Below, piece after piece: positions 1 through 10,922 of a DNA stretch of 64,000 nucleotides. Location of the stretch: contig NZ_CP121668.1 of the NCBI RefSeq assembly GCF_029714425.1, positions 4,423,501 through 4,487,500 on the forward strand, given 5' to 3'. This stretch comes from Bradyrhizobium sp. CB2312 (lineage in GTDB: Bacteria > Pseudomonadota > Alphaproteobacteria > Rhizobiales > Xanthobacteraceae). The translations under genes were made by a program, and so were the position numbers. Position 1 is the first letter of the stretch. The number at the start of each line of letters is the position of its first letter. Below the pieces are notes generated by a model, which was not told where the DNA came from, searched no databases, and saw only the letters and a program-made list of their open reading frames with translations.

Positions 1-736
1 TCCAGTTGTTGCAGCCGCCCCAGTTGGTGGGCGAGGAGCAGGTCCAGCTTCCGTGGGCGGCGTCCCAATCGGTGAAGTCGATCCAGTACTTGTTGTAGTT
101 GCTGGCGCCGACATTGACGTCCTTGGCGAACGGCACGATCGAGATGTAGACGTCGCCATTGGTCTTGGCGAGGGCGCTGAGCTGATCGATGAGGTTCTTG
201 GCGGCGGTCTGCATCGCCGGCATCTTGCCGTCATCGGCCATCGATCCGGTGTTGTCGAGCACCATGGCGACGCGCATGCGCACCAAGCCCCAGGCGCTGG
301 TGGATGTCGTGCCGATGTCGAGCGTCGGGAAGCCGGCAATCTTCATGAAGCTGGTCGTGTAGGTGCCGCTTCCGGAGACCTGGATCGTCGAGCCCATGCT
401 GGTGTTCGTGGTGTAGGTGGCCGCGACGCTGACCGTCGGGATCGAGTTGGTGGCGGTGAACAGCGCGTTGAAATACTGCTGCGCCTTGGTGCTCAGCTGC
501 GACGTGTTGATGGTGCCGGACGACAGGTCCTTGGAGAGCATCAGTGCGGTGGAGTCGAGGGCCGCCTGCATCGAGGTGCGGGCCTGGACTGCGCGGCTGT
601 AGTCGACCGCTGCACCGATGAATGTCAGCACCGGGACCAGCGCGATGGCAAAGATCACGGCGATATTGCCGTGCTCGGCCGCTGCAAAGCGGGCGAGCTG
701 TCGACCAAGACGGCGGATAACGGGCAGGCGAAACAT
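1..736 (-). CDS. TadG-like pilus assembly protein, VWA domain (3' end outside window)
   Basis: The reverse frame opens with ATG at 736 and runs off the left edge, so about 245 residues are visible. Residues 18-45 hold the TadE/TadG-type N-terminus: a short basic stretch, then a hydrophobic segment (NIAVIFAIALVPVL) with the glycine/acidic surroundings typical of Flp-pilus pseudopilins. From about residue 150 a von Willebrand A-like domain begins with a MIDAS-type DNTGSM motif. Such proteins belong to the Tad (tight adherence) secretion/pilus machinery and sit in or across the inner membrane. No other tad gene is in the window. The stretch upstream is non-coding and must hold its promoter. The TadG-like assignment is firm; the exact role in pilus assembly is unknown for the family. 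Confidence 0.85.
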   Translation of the reverse strand, partial: MFRLPVIRRLGRQLARFAAAEHGNIAVIFAIALVPVLTFIGAAVDYSRAVQARTSMQAALDSTALMLSKDLSSGTINTSQLSTKAQQYFNALFTATNSIPTVSVAATYTTNTSMGSTIQVSGSGTYTTSFMKIAGFPTLDIGTTSTSAWGLVRMRVAMVLDNTGSMADDGKMPAMQTAAKNLIDQLSALAKTNGDVYISIVPFAKDVNVGASNYNKYWIDFTDWDAAHGSWTCSSPTNWGGCNNW

Positions 737-1220
737 GACGATCCCCGAAATCTGTAAATTTTGCCCGATTTCGCGCCAAGCCCTTGAATGGCAGGTAAAC
801 GTGGCCGTAGAAAACCGGAGACATCCCGCGCGAAACCGTCGCGGCCGTGTTGCGGCCGGGTTCCTGGTCAACAGGCTCTAAACGGGCGGGCGGAAATTTT
901 TGTCAAATCGATCCGGATTGATTAACCTTGGCCAGGATCGCCCGGACCGGAGTCGGGACCGCCGCGGCCGCATCGGCCAGACCTTTGCACGCTTGCGGCG
1001 AGCCGGGGGCAGGCCCATATTGCTAGCGAACGATCCGGCTTGGACCGGATCCGTCGGGAGCGGCGATCCAACAAGGCGGCGCGTCAGCGCGAAGCTCCGG
1101 AGGGCGGGGTTACGCGGCGAGCCGTCATTCGCTTCCGTTGGGAATTTGAACACCTGAGCCATGCCGCACCTGTCTTCCAGACTCGACCCGTCCGCGCCAG
1201 CCGCTGCCCACGCTCCGCGT
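737..1220. other. Intergenic region between divergent tadG-like gene and clpS
   Basis: About 480 bases without a convincing gene. Open frames here on both strands have arginine-rich shadow-type composition and no recognisable domain. The stretch should contain the divergent promoters for the pilus gene and clpS, but I could not assign -35/-10 boxes with confidence. Confidence 0.5.
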
Positions 1221-1553
1221 ATGAGCAATGACGAGAACCGCGCGGGCGGCCCGACCGGGCCGAGCACGTCGGTCATCACCAAGGTCAAGCCCAAGACCAA
1301 GCGGCCGAACCTGTATCGCGTGCTGATCCTGAACGACGACTACACGCCGATGGAATTCGTCGTCCACGTGCTGGAGAAGTTCTTCCAGAAGGACGTCGAG
1401 GCGGCGACCAAGATCATGCTGCACGTCCATCATCACGGGATAGGCGAGTGCGGCGTGTTCACCTACGAGATCGCCGAGACCAAGGTGACGCAGGTGATGG
1501 ACTTCGCCCGCAAGCACCAGCATCCGCTGCAATGCGTGATGGAAAAGAAATAA
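1221..1553 (+). CDS. clpS: ATP-dependent Clp protease adaptor ClpS
   Basis: ClpS delivers N-degron substrates (bulky N-terminal residues) to ClpA for degradation by ClpAP in the cytoplasm. The 110-residue product has the ClpS core: the substrate-pocket segment [11 protein letters not shown] and the HHHGIGECG segment are both intact. The N-terminal 25 residues are a flexible, Gly/Thr-rich tail as in other ClpS proteins. An in-frame ATG at 1161 would add 20 Ala/Pro-rich residues not typical of the family, so I prefer 1221, although neither start has a strong ribosome site. clpA follows 282 bases downstream in the same direction, so the two may be co-regulated while keeping separate promoters. 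Confidence 0.95.
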   Translation: MSNDENRAGGPTGPSTSVITKVKPKTKRPNLYRVLILNDDYTPMEFVVHVLEKFFQKDVEAATKIMLHVHHHGIGECGVFTYEIAETKVTQVMDFARKHQHPLQCVMEKK

Positions 1554-1835
1554 TCGCGCGTTCGAGTTCTTTAGAGTGGTTCTGTTCGTGTGGTGGGTGA
1601 CGGAGCACGCCCTGCTGCGTGATCCGGCGAACATCGGCGCCAGCGTCAATCCTGCCCAGATGGGTAGTTCTGCCCAAATCGGAACGGGTTTTGCATCGAA
1701 AATACCGCAGGCGTGTCGCCGCCGAGTCGCGGAACCGGTCTTTCGCCGCGATCTTGTATAACTATATGTGACAAAGGTTGTTGTTGCCTGACCGGGCGAT
1801 GGCGATCATGATGGTGGGGGCCATAGAGGACGCGA

Positions 1836-4244
<2,409 letters not shown>

Positions 4245-4262
4245 TCGCGAGCGACATCATCG

Positions 4263-4297
4263 AAAAGGCCGGCTGTTCAGCCGGCCTTTTTGTTTTT
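4263..4297 (+). terminator. Rho-independent terminator after clpA
   Basis: A perfect 12-bp stem (aaaaggccggct / agccggcctttt) with a 4-base loop, followed by a T-rich tract, begins 18 bases after the clpA stop codon. It separates clpA from the convergent MFS gene and could act in both directions. Confidence 0.9.
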
Positions 4298-4341
4298 GGC
4301 GAGAACTGGCCGCGCCGTCGCGTGAACGAACCGTCGCGGCC

Positions 4342-5763
4342 TCAATCCCCCTTCATCCGCTGCCCGTCCTGCACCCGCACATGCTCAGCGCCGCGCGCGG
4401 CGGTGGGCGACAGGCGCAACATGCTGAGCAGCGCGCCGCACAGCGCAAAGCCGACGCCGGCCAGCAGCGCGATCCTGGTTCCCTCCTGCGGGTAGCGGCC
4501 GAGGAACAGCGCGACCAGCGCGGCGCCGGTGGTCTGGCCGAGCAGCCGGGCGGTGCCGAGCATGCCGCTGGCGCCGCCGGTGCGCTCGCGCGGGGCGGCC
4601 GCGATCATGGTGCGGTTGTTCGGTGTCTGGAACAGGCCGAATCCGAAGCCGGCCAGCGCCATGCGCCAGGCGATGTCGAAGGCGCCGGGCTCGGCCGGTA
4701 GCATGGCGAGGGAGGCCAGCCCGCCCGCGAACAGCAAAAGTCCGATGCCGCCGAGCAGGCCGGCGGGATAGTGCTCGACCAAGCGACCGGCGAGCGGGGC
4801 GGCGAACGCCACCGTGATCGGCCAGGGCGTGATCAGCAGCCCCATATGCACGGCCGAATAGCCGAAGCGGCTTTGCAGGTAGAACGGGATTGCGACGAAG
4901 GCCAGCATCTGGGCGCAGAACGAGGCGATCGAGGTCGCGATCGACAGCGCGAAGATCGGGATGCGCAGCAGATCGACCGGCAGCAGCGGCGCGGCCATAT
5001 GGGTCTCGCGCCAGATCAGCGCGGCGCCTGCGACCGCGGCGACGGCGAATTCGATCAGGCAGGTGAGAAGCGGCTCGCCATGGCCGACGCTGTCGACGGC
5101 AAAAATGCCGACGCCGAAGGTGACGGCGCTTAAGCCCGCGCTTTGCCAGTCGAACGAATGCGCCGCGAGATGCGTGTGCGGCAGGCAGCGCGCGCCGAGG
5201 ACAACGGCGACCGCACCGATCGGCACGTTGATCGCGAACAGCCAGGGCCAGCTGCCGACGGCGAGGATGCCCGATGCCAGCGTCGGCCCGATCGCGGCCG
5301 ACACCGCCACGACGAGCGCGTTGCGCGCGATGCCGCGCCCGAGCAGTGCGTGCGGATAGGTGAAGCGGACCAGCGCGGTATTGACGCTCATGATGCCGGC
5401 CGCGCCGAAGCCCTGGACGATACGCGCGACCGTCAGCAGCGGCAGCGAGTGCGCCACGGCGCAGAACGCGGAGGCGAGGGTGAACAGCGCAAGTCCCGCC
5501 AGATAGACGCGCCGGTAGCCCACGATCTCGCCGAGTGAGGCGAGCGGCAGCAGCGAGATGGTGATGGCGAGCTGGTAGCCGTTGACGATCCAGATCGAGA
5601 AGGCCGGGCTCGCCTTGAGGTCGGCGGCGATGGTCGGTAGTGCCACATTGGCGATGGCGCCGTCGATCACGGACATGGTGATGCCGAGCGCGATGGTGAG
5701 AATGGCCCATCGGCGCTGCGGCAGCGGCAGGCCGTCGGCCTGCTCGATCGTGACCGTCGACAT
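4342..5763 (-). CDS. MFS transporter, DHA2 (EmrB/QacA-like) family
   Basis: A 473-residue inner-membrane protein with about 14 hydrophobic segments, the size and topology of the DHA2 drug:H+ antiporters. Near residue 20 TM1 contains the signature region MSVIDGAIANVALPTIA. The loop after TM2 has motif-A-like GEIVGYRRVYLAG, and TM5 carries the antiporter motif C region (AIGPTLASG). I chose the ATG at 5763; the open frame extends to 6048 but that extension has no family resemblance. The substrate cannot be read from sequence; efflux of hydrophobic or toxic compounds is the family norm. No regulator lies beside it. It is convergent with clpA. Confidence 0.88.
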   Translation of the reverse strand: MSTVTIEQADGLPLPQRRWAILTIALGITMSVIDGAIANVALPTIAADLKASPAFSIWIVNGYQLAITISLLPLASLGEIVGYRRVYLAGLALFTLASAFCAVAHSLPLLTVARIVQGFGAAGIMSVNTALVRFTYPHALLGRGIARNALVVAVSAAIGPTLASGILAVGSWPWLFAINVPIGAVAVVLGARCLPHTHLAAHSFDWQSAGLSAVTFGVGIFAVDSVGHGEPLLTCLIEFAVAAVAGAALIWRETHMAAPLLPVDLLRIPIFALSIATSIASFCAQMLAFVAIPFYLQSRFGYSAVHMGLLITPWPITVAFAAPLAGRLVEHYPAGLLGGIGLLLFAGGLASLAMLPAEPGAFDIAWRMALAGFGFGLFQTPNNRTMIAAAPRERTGGASGMLGTARLLGQTTGAALVALFLGRYPQEGTRIALLAGVGFALCGALLSMLRLSPTAARGAEHVRVQDGQRMKGD

Positions 5764-5855
5764 CGTGAGCAGCGTCTGGTTTGGCGAATCGAACGCGCCA
5801 GCTGGCGGAGTATTGCGCCAACCGGACGGGACCGCGATAGTTCCGGAACCGGCCG

Positions 5856-6017
5856 CTACCAGCGCGCGGTCGTCTTGCCCCAAATGTAGAGCGCAACGAG
5901 CCCGAGCGTCACAGTCGTCGACGCGACAATGGCGGTGCGATCCCAGTCGATCCGCGTCCGCTCGACGCGGTTCAAGTTGAGCACCGTGAACAGGGCCTTC
6001 ATGGCAAAGCGGCGCAT
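5856..6017 (-). CDS. Small single-pass membrane protein, hypothetical
   Basis: A 53-residue frame with one predicted membrane segment (AIVASTTVTLGLVALYIWG) preceded by a basic/acidic amphipathic stretch (LNRVERTRIDWDR). A GAGG ribosome-like site precedes the ATG at 6017; alternative starts lie at 6002 and 6062. It sits 92 bases upstream of the MFS gene in the same direction and might be co-transcribed. No family recognised; a real gene is likely from codon use and the clean membrane segment. Confidence 0.5.
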   Translation of the reverse strand: MRRFAMKALFTVLNLNRVERTRIDWDRTAIVASTTVTLGLVALYIWGKTTARW

Positions 6018-6111
6018 CGGGGGCCTCGCGAACGCCATACGATGCCACGGCCGGCCCCTCACGGCTTGATGCAGCTCAAGCCGCCGGGGACGAAGCAGAT
6101 CGACCGGCTGC

Positions 6112-6217
6112 TAAAGCATGATCCGGAAAAGTGCGAAGCGGTTTTCCGGAAAGATCATGCGTAACCAACAACCTAAAGCGCGATGACGATTCACCCAAAT
6201 CTCATCGCGCTTTAGAC
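6112..6217. repeat. Dispersed palindromic repeat, family A (two hairpins)
   Basis: Two adjacent inverted repeats: gcatgatccggaaaa pairs with ttttccg...gatcatgc (6116-6160), and taaagcgcgatga (6174-6186) pairs with tcatcgcgcttta (6202-6214). The same two-hairpin element recurs at 59377-59495 and its first half at 43133-43184. It overlaps the 3' end of the aldo/keto reductase gene by a few bases, so it may also serve as its transcript end. Confidence 0.85.
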
Positions 6218-7237
6218 CGCCGGCGGATTACGGTCCGTGAAGGTCCCACGCTGGTGCCAATAGGGATAGGGCAGCGTCACCTTGCTCGCTTCATCGAGCT
6301 TGGCGATCTGGTCCTTGGTCAATGACCAGCCGACAGCGCCGAGATTCTCGCGCAGCTGCGCCTCGTTGCGCGCGCCGATGATCAGCGTCGACACCGTCGG
6401 ACGCTGGAGCAGCCAGTTCAGCGCGATCTGCGACACGCTCTTGCCGGTTTCCTTCGCGACCTCGTCGATCGCATCGACCACCCGATAGACGTGCTCGTCC
6501 GGCACGGGCGGGCCGAACTCGGCGGTCTTGGGCAGGCGGCTCACCTCGGGCTTCGGCTGGCCGCGCCGGATTTTTCCGGTGAGGCGTCCCCATCCGAGCG
6601 GCGACCAGACAACGGCGCCGAGCCCCTGGTCGAGACCAAGCGGCATCAGCTCCCATTCGTAGTCGCGTCCGATCAGCGAATAGTAGGTCTGGTTGGCGAC
6701 GTAGCGCGGAAAACCGTGCTTGTCGGCGACGGAGAGCGACTTCATCAGGTGCCAGCCTGAAAAATTCGAGACGCCGACATAGCGGATCTTGCCGGCGCGC
6801 ACGAGCACATCGAGGGTGCTGAGCACCTCCTCGGGCGGCGTGAAGGCGTCGAAGCCATGGAGCTGGAACAGGTCGATGTAATCGGTGCCGAGCCGGCTCA
6901 GCGAGGCGTCGATGGCGGTTAGCAGATGCTGCCGCGACGAGCCGATGTCGTTGGGGCCATCGCCGAAGCGGAACGTCGCCTTGGTCGAGACCAACACCTT
7001 GTCGCGGCGGCCCTTGATGGCTTCGCCGAGAACGCGCTCGGACTCGCCGAGCGAATAGACGTTCGCGGTGTCGAACATCGACACGCCGGCTTCGAGGCAG
7101 ATATCGAGAAGACGCCGCGCTTCGGTCGCGTCGGTCGTGCCCCAAGCGGCAAGGCGGCCGACGCCGCCGAAGGTGCCGGTCCCAAGGCTCAAAGCGGGCA
7201 CCATGAGGCCTGACCGGCCCAAGCGTCGGTATTCCAT
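6212..7237 (-). CDS. Aldo/keto reductase
   Basis: An NAD(P)H-dependent oxidoreductase of the AKR superfamily, 341 residues, cytoplasmic. The TIM-barrel tetrad is complete: D56 and Y61 (FDTANVYSLGES), K86 (LVSTKAT) and H127 (LFQLHGFD). The C-terminal cofactor region IIGARNEAQLRENLGA is also present. It most resembles the YajO/voltage-gated K-channel beta-subunit-like branch by the VGVSNFSGW segment. Substrate unknown. It is transcribed alone, with the palindromic repeat at its 3' end. Confidence 0.92.
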   Translation of the reverse strand: MEYRRLGRSGLMVPALSLGTGTFGGVGRLAAWGTTDATEARRLLDICLEAGVSMFDTANVYSLGESERVLGEAIKGRRDKVLVSTKATFRFGDGPNDIGSSRQHLLTAIDASLSRLGTDYIDLFQLHGFDAFTPPEEVLSTLDVLVRAGKIRYVGVSNFSGWHLMKSLSVADKHGFPRYVANQTYYSLIGRDYEWELMPLGLDQGLGAVVWSPLGWGRLTGKIRRGQPKPEVSRLPKTAEFGPPVPDEHVYRVVDAIDEVAKETGKSVSQIALNWLLQRPTVSTLIIGARNEAQLRENLGAVGWSLTKDQIAKLDEASKVTLPYPYWHQRGTFTDRNPPAV

Positions 7238-7353
7238 TGATCTGCTCCTCGGCTGGCCGCTGATTGATCAGTGCGGCCTTGGAGCGCAATGGTAATGCAA
7301 GTACGCGCGCTGTCCTACGCTAGGCTCACATACCGGCCTTGCTTGGAAACGAC

Positions 7354-7590
7354 CTAGTCGTGCAGACGCATGTCATCGAATGCCGCATCGGCAATGCGCG
7401 GACCGGCTGTCTTCGCCGAAGACTGAGCCTCGCCCCGTGTCGCAGGCGAGGGGAAACAGGCGACCTCGCCGTCACGCGCCTGCCGCGGCAGCAGAGTCAG
7501 GCTCCAGCCCACCAGGACGAGGACTGCGAGCCGGATCGCGATCACACCCAGCAGCAGCTCCGATCCGCTTATCGTAGACTGAGTCCTCAT
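7354..7590 (-). CDS. Hypothetical small membrane-anchored protein
   Basis: A 78-residue frame starting MRTQSTISGSELLLG with one hydrophobic segment (LLLGVIAIRLAVLVLVGWSL) and a polar tail. No domain recognised and no strong ribosome site. It lies between the AraC regulator and the aldo/keto reductase in the same direction. It may be real because of the clean membrane segment, but the downstream part is compositionally unremarkable; treat it as tentative. Confidence 0.35.
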   Translation of the reverse strand: MRTQSTISGSELLLGVIAIRLAVLVLVGWSLTLLPRQARDGEVACFPSPATRGEAQSSAKTAGPRIADAAFDDMRLHD

Positions 7591-7682
7591 GCCTGGCAGC
7601 CTGATCCACGCAGCAACACAACACAATCTGGAATTGGCGAGCATTGCCTTCGCCTGGAGCGAAGGCTCGCGCAGATGGCTGC

Positions 7683-8645
7683 TCAGTGCCGCAACTGGCT
7701 CTGCCGGAAGTCGCGCGGCGACATTCCGAAATGCTCGCGGAAGACGCGGCCGAAATGCGAGAGATCGTTAAAGCCCCAAGCGAACGCGATCTCGCTGATG
7801 TGGCGGTGCGCAAGCACGGGCGAGGCGAGGTCGCGCCTGCATTGCGCGAGACGCTCGGCAAGGACATAGCGCTGGAACGACATGTCTTCATCGGCGAGCA
7901 GATCATTGACGTAGCGCGGCGAGATGCCGATTGCGGCGGCGGTTTCCGCCGGCGAGAGGTCGGGATCGGCAAGGTGCGCGCGGATGTGCGCCTTCAGCCG
8001 GTAGAGCAGGGCGGAACGGTGGGTCGAGGACGGCAGCGATGCCTTGCCGAGCCGTTCGCTCAGCGCCATCGCCAACAGATCGACGGCCTGCTCCGACAAG
8101 GCCGCGGCATGATCCGGCGCAAGCAGGTCCGCGCTCTGGCAAAGCCGGAAGATGAAATCGTAGGCGAGCCGTTCGAGCGGTGCGTCAGCCCCGAACGACA
8201 TCGCGGTGAGCGTCTCGGTGGCGCCGAGCCGCCGCTGCAGCATTTCCCGCGGCACCTTGAAGATGGTCTGTGTGAAGGCCTCGTTGAACTTCAGCTCATA
8301 GGGCCGCGTGGTGTCGTAGAGCGCGAACTCGCCGGGATGGATCACGGTCTCGCGGCCGTCCTGCACCAAGCCGCCGTGACCGCGATTGCCGAGTGCGATG
8401 AGAACGAAATCCTGATCCGAACGTGCAATGCGAGAGGGTGTGCGGAACACGTGCTGGCGGTCGGAGCAGACCTCTGAGCACACCGCCTTGCCGAGCGGGG
8501 CCTGTGTGACCGAGCCGCGAAAGGCGCTGCCGAGATCGGACTTGCAGTCGAGCCCGACGAAGACGTCACACACGATGTCCTGCCAAAGCGCCAGCCGCCG
8601 GTAGCCGGGGCTGCCGTCTGTCGTGAACTGGATTGGCATCGGCAA
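7683..8645 (-). CDS. AraC-family transcriptional regulator
   Basis: 320 residues: an N-terminal AraC-binding-like ligand domain (about 1-190) and a C-terminal double helix-turn-helix (about 215-318). The second HTH carries the family signature region ISEIAFAWGFNDLSHFGRVFREHFGMSPRDFR. The domain order is that of FeaR/NitR-type activators. It is divergent from the nitrilase/aldoxime dehydratase pair with 191 bases between starts. This is the usual arrangement for an activator of nitrile or aldoxime use genes, so I infer it activates them in response to an aldoxime or nitrile. Confidence 0.92.
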   Translation of the reverse strand: MPMPIQFTTDGSPGYRRLALWQDIVCDVFVGLDCKSDLGSAFRGSVTQAPLGKAVCSEVCSDRQHVFRTPSRIARSDQDFVLIALGNRGHGGLVQDGRETVIHPGEFALYDTTRPYELKFNEAFTQTIFKVPREMLQRRLGATETLTAMSFGADAPLERLAYDFIFRLCQSADLLAPDHAAALSEQAVDLLAMALSERLGKASLPSSTHRSALLYRLKAHIRAHLADPDLSPAETAAAIGISPRYVNDLLADEDMSFQRYVLAERLAQCRRDLASPVLAHRHISEIAFAWGFNDLSHFGRVFREHFGMSPRDFRQSQLRH

Positions 8646-8836
8646 GCCTCCCTGTCACATCCTGCAAAACCGCATGCTGGCGCGGATCGAGCCTTGGCCG
8701 AGGCAAATTCCGTACCGGGGCGGCGCTTCCGTCCAGTCGAGTTTTTGTTCCGCCGCGGTCGAGCGCGCGGCCGCCCGGCTTGGCCAAATAGACTGCATCG
8801 GACGTGGCTTCCGATCAACCGGCAAGGGAGGCGGGA

Positions 8837-9853
8837 ATGGGCATCGAACATCCGAAATACAAGGTGGCGGTGGTGCAGGCGGCCCCGGCCTGGCTCGATC
8901 TCGACGGCTCGATCGACAAGTCGGTCGCGCTGATCAGGGAGGCCGCCGAGAAGGGCGCGAAGCTGATCGCCTTTCCCGAGGCCTTCATCCCCGGTTACCC
9001 CTGGCATATCTGGATGGACTCGCCGGCCTGGGCGATCGGCCGCGGCTTCGTGCAGCGTTATTTCGACAATTCGCTGGCCTATGACAGCCAGCAGGCCGAG
9101 CGGCTGCGCGAGGCCGTTCGAAGAGCGAAGCTGACGGCCGTGATCGGCCTGTCCGAGCGCGACGGCGGCAGCCTCTATCTCGCGCAATGGCTGATCGGGC
9201 CCGATGGCGAGACCATCGCAAAGCGCCGCAAGCTGCGGCCGACCCATGCCGAGCGCACCGTCTATGGCGAGGGCGACGGCAGCGATCTGGCCGTCCACGC
9301 GCGGCCCGACATCGGCCGCCTGGGGGCGCTGTGCTGCTGGGAGCATCTCCAGCCGCTGTCGAAATACGCGATGTATGCCCAGAACGAGCAGGTGCACGTC
9401 GCGGCCTGGCCGAGCTTCTCGCTCTACGACCCCTTCGCGCCGGCGCTCGGCGCCGAGGTCAACAACGCGGCTTCGCGCGTCTATGCGGTGGAAGGCTCCT
9501 GCTTCGTGCTGGCGCCTTGCGCGACCGTCTCGCAGGCGATGATCGACGAGCTCTGCGACCGGCCCGACAAGCACGCGCTGCTGCATACCGGCGGCGGCTT
9601 TGCTGCGATCTACGGCCCCGACGGCAGTCAGATCGGGGACAAGCTGGCGCCGGATCAGGAGGGCCTTTTGATCGCCGAGATCGACCTCGGCGCCATCGGC
9701 GTGGCCAAGAACGCGGCCGATCCCGCCGGGCACTATTCGCGGCCGGACGTGACGCGGCTGTTGCTCAACAACAAGCCGTACAAGTGCGTCGAGCAGTTTG
9801 CGCTGCCGGTCGACACCGTCGAGCCCACGGACATCGGCGCGGCGGCGAGCTGA
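8837..9853 (+). CDS. Nitrilase (aliphatic/aromatic nitrile hydrolase)
   Basis: Hydrolyses nitriles to the carboxylic acid plus ammonia; cytoplasmic, usually a helical oligomer. The 338-residue product carries the Glu-Lys-Cys triad of the nitrilase superfamily: E48 (FPEAFIPGYPWH), K132 (RRKLRPTHAER) and C167 (ALCCWEH). The family-typical AAWPSFSLY segment follows. I chose the ATG at 8837 because GGGAGG lies just upstream; an upstream in-frame start at 8804 lacks that. The aldoxime dehydratase gene begins 28 bases downstream, so the two form an operon that would take an aldoxime to an acid. Substrate range cannot be read from sequence; arylaceto- or aliphatic nitriles are both possible. Confidence 0.94.
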   Translation: MGIEHPKYKVAVVQAAPAWLDLDGSIDKSVALIREAAEKGAKLIAFPEAFIPGYPWHIWMDSPAWAIGRGFVQRYFDNSLAYDSQQAERLREAVRRAKLTAVIGLSERDGGSLYLAQWLIGPDGETIAKRRKLRPTHAERTVYGEGDGSDLAVHARPDIGRLGALCCWEHLQPLSKYAMYAQNEQVHVAAWPSFSLYDPFAPALGAEVNNAASRVYAVEGSCFVLAPCATVSQAMIDELCDRPDKHALLHTGGGFAAIYGPDGSQIGDKLAPDQEGLLIAEIDLGAIGVAKNAADPAGHYSRPDVTRLLLNNKPYKCVEQFALPVDTVEPTDIGAAAS

Positions 9854-9881
9854 TCGCCGAGAGCAAGGGGAGGGCACGATC

Positions 9882-10922
9882 ATGGAATCCGCAATTCCTC
9901 TGCATCTCGAAACGGCGCGCACGCGCCACAAGCGCGTGCCTGATGACTACCAGCCGCCATATCCGTCCTTCGTGGCGCGCTACAAGCCGGCCGTGAGCCG
10001 GGTCGTGATGGCCTATTTCGGCGTGCAGTATCATCGGTCAGCTCCGGTGGCCGCGACCGAGGCGCTCGCGGAGATTGCCGGGCGGTTCGCGGGCGAGGGC
10101 GGTCCCTCGCACTGGGACCGCGCGCATTATGTCGACCAGGCCGGCTATGAGACCGTCGTCTCGGTGGCCTATTGGGACGACGTTGCGCGCTTCGATGCCT
10201 GGTTTGCGTCGGCGCGCGAAGTTTGGACCGGCAGGGCCTGGGATGGCATCGGTACCTTCATCGAAGTGCTGCGTCCTGCGCTGGCGCGGCATGAGACGCT
10301 GTTCTCCTCGCCCGACCGGCCCGAGGGCGTCGCCGTCATCGCAGGCGGCATGAGCGGCGAGGTGCACGAGCACGCTTATTGGGGCGGGATGCGCGATCGC
10401 ATTCCGCTGTCGCAGACCGATCCGATGTCGCCGGCGGGTACTCCCGAGCTGATCCGCGACGGCGCGCGCCTGCGCGTCAAGGCACACGATAATCTCTGCC
10501 TGATCCGCTCGGGGCAGGACTGGAGCGATACCGAGGCGTCCGAGCGGAAGCTCTATCTCGACGACGTCGAGCCGGTGCTGCGTGAGGGCATGGATTTCTT
10601 GCGCGACGACGGCCTTGCGATCGGCTGCTACGCCAACCGCTACATGCGTGTGCTCGCGAATGACGGCAGCGCGAACGAGAAATCCTACGGCCAGAGCTGG
10701 TGGAAGAGCCTCGCCGCGCTCGAGCGCTGGGCGGAGTCGCATCCGACCCATGTCAGGATCTTCGGCGCGGCGATGAAATACCTCTCGACGCTCGGGCCGT
10801 CAGCCAAGCTGCGGCTTTATCACGAGGTCACGGTGGCAGCCGCGGACGAGCAGTTCTTCGAATACCTGAACTGTCACGCGAAGACCGGCATGCTTGCGGC
10901 GGTGGAGACCGTCAGCGCCTAA
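9882..10922 (+). CDS. Aldoxime dehydratase (phenylacetaldoxime dehydratase family, haem enzyme)
   Basis: Dehydrates aldoximes to nitriles using ferrous haem that binds the substrate directly. The 346-residue product matches the Oxd family length and its conserved C-terminal part. SHPTH supplies the likely proximal haem ligand H290, LYHEV the likely distal acid-base H314, and EASERKLYL a serine (S220) equivalent to the substrate-binding serine of characterised Oxd enzymes. These equivalences are by motif only. The spacing between the two histidines is 24 residues. The ATG at 9882 has AGGGGAGGG upstream. It is coupled to the nitrilase gene and ends four bases into the convergent HAD gene. Confidence 0.93.
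   Translation: MESAIPLHLETARTRHKRVPDDYQPPYPSFVARYKPAVSRVVMAYFGVQYHRSAPVAATEALAEIAGRFAGEGGPSHWDRAHYVDQAGYETVVSVAYWDDVARFDAWFASAREVWTGRAWDGIGTFIEVLRPALARHETLFSSPDRPEGVAVIAGGMSGEVHEHAYWGGMRDRIPLSQTDPMSPAGTPELIRDGARLRVKAHDNLCLIRSGQDWSDTEASERKLYLDDVEPVLREGMDFLRDDGLAIGCYANRYMRVLANDGSANEKSYGQSWWKSLAALERWAESHPTHVRIFGAAMKYLSTLGPSAKLRLYHEVTVAAADEQFFEYLNCHAKTGMLAAVETVSA

Noticed and set aside
1554..1835. Possible gene between clpS and clpA
   Set aside because: The 61-codon frame there has no ribosome site or family resemblance; the stretch is more likely the clpA promoter region.
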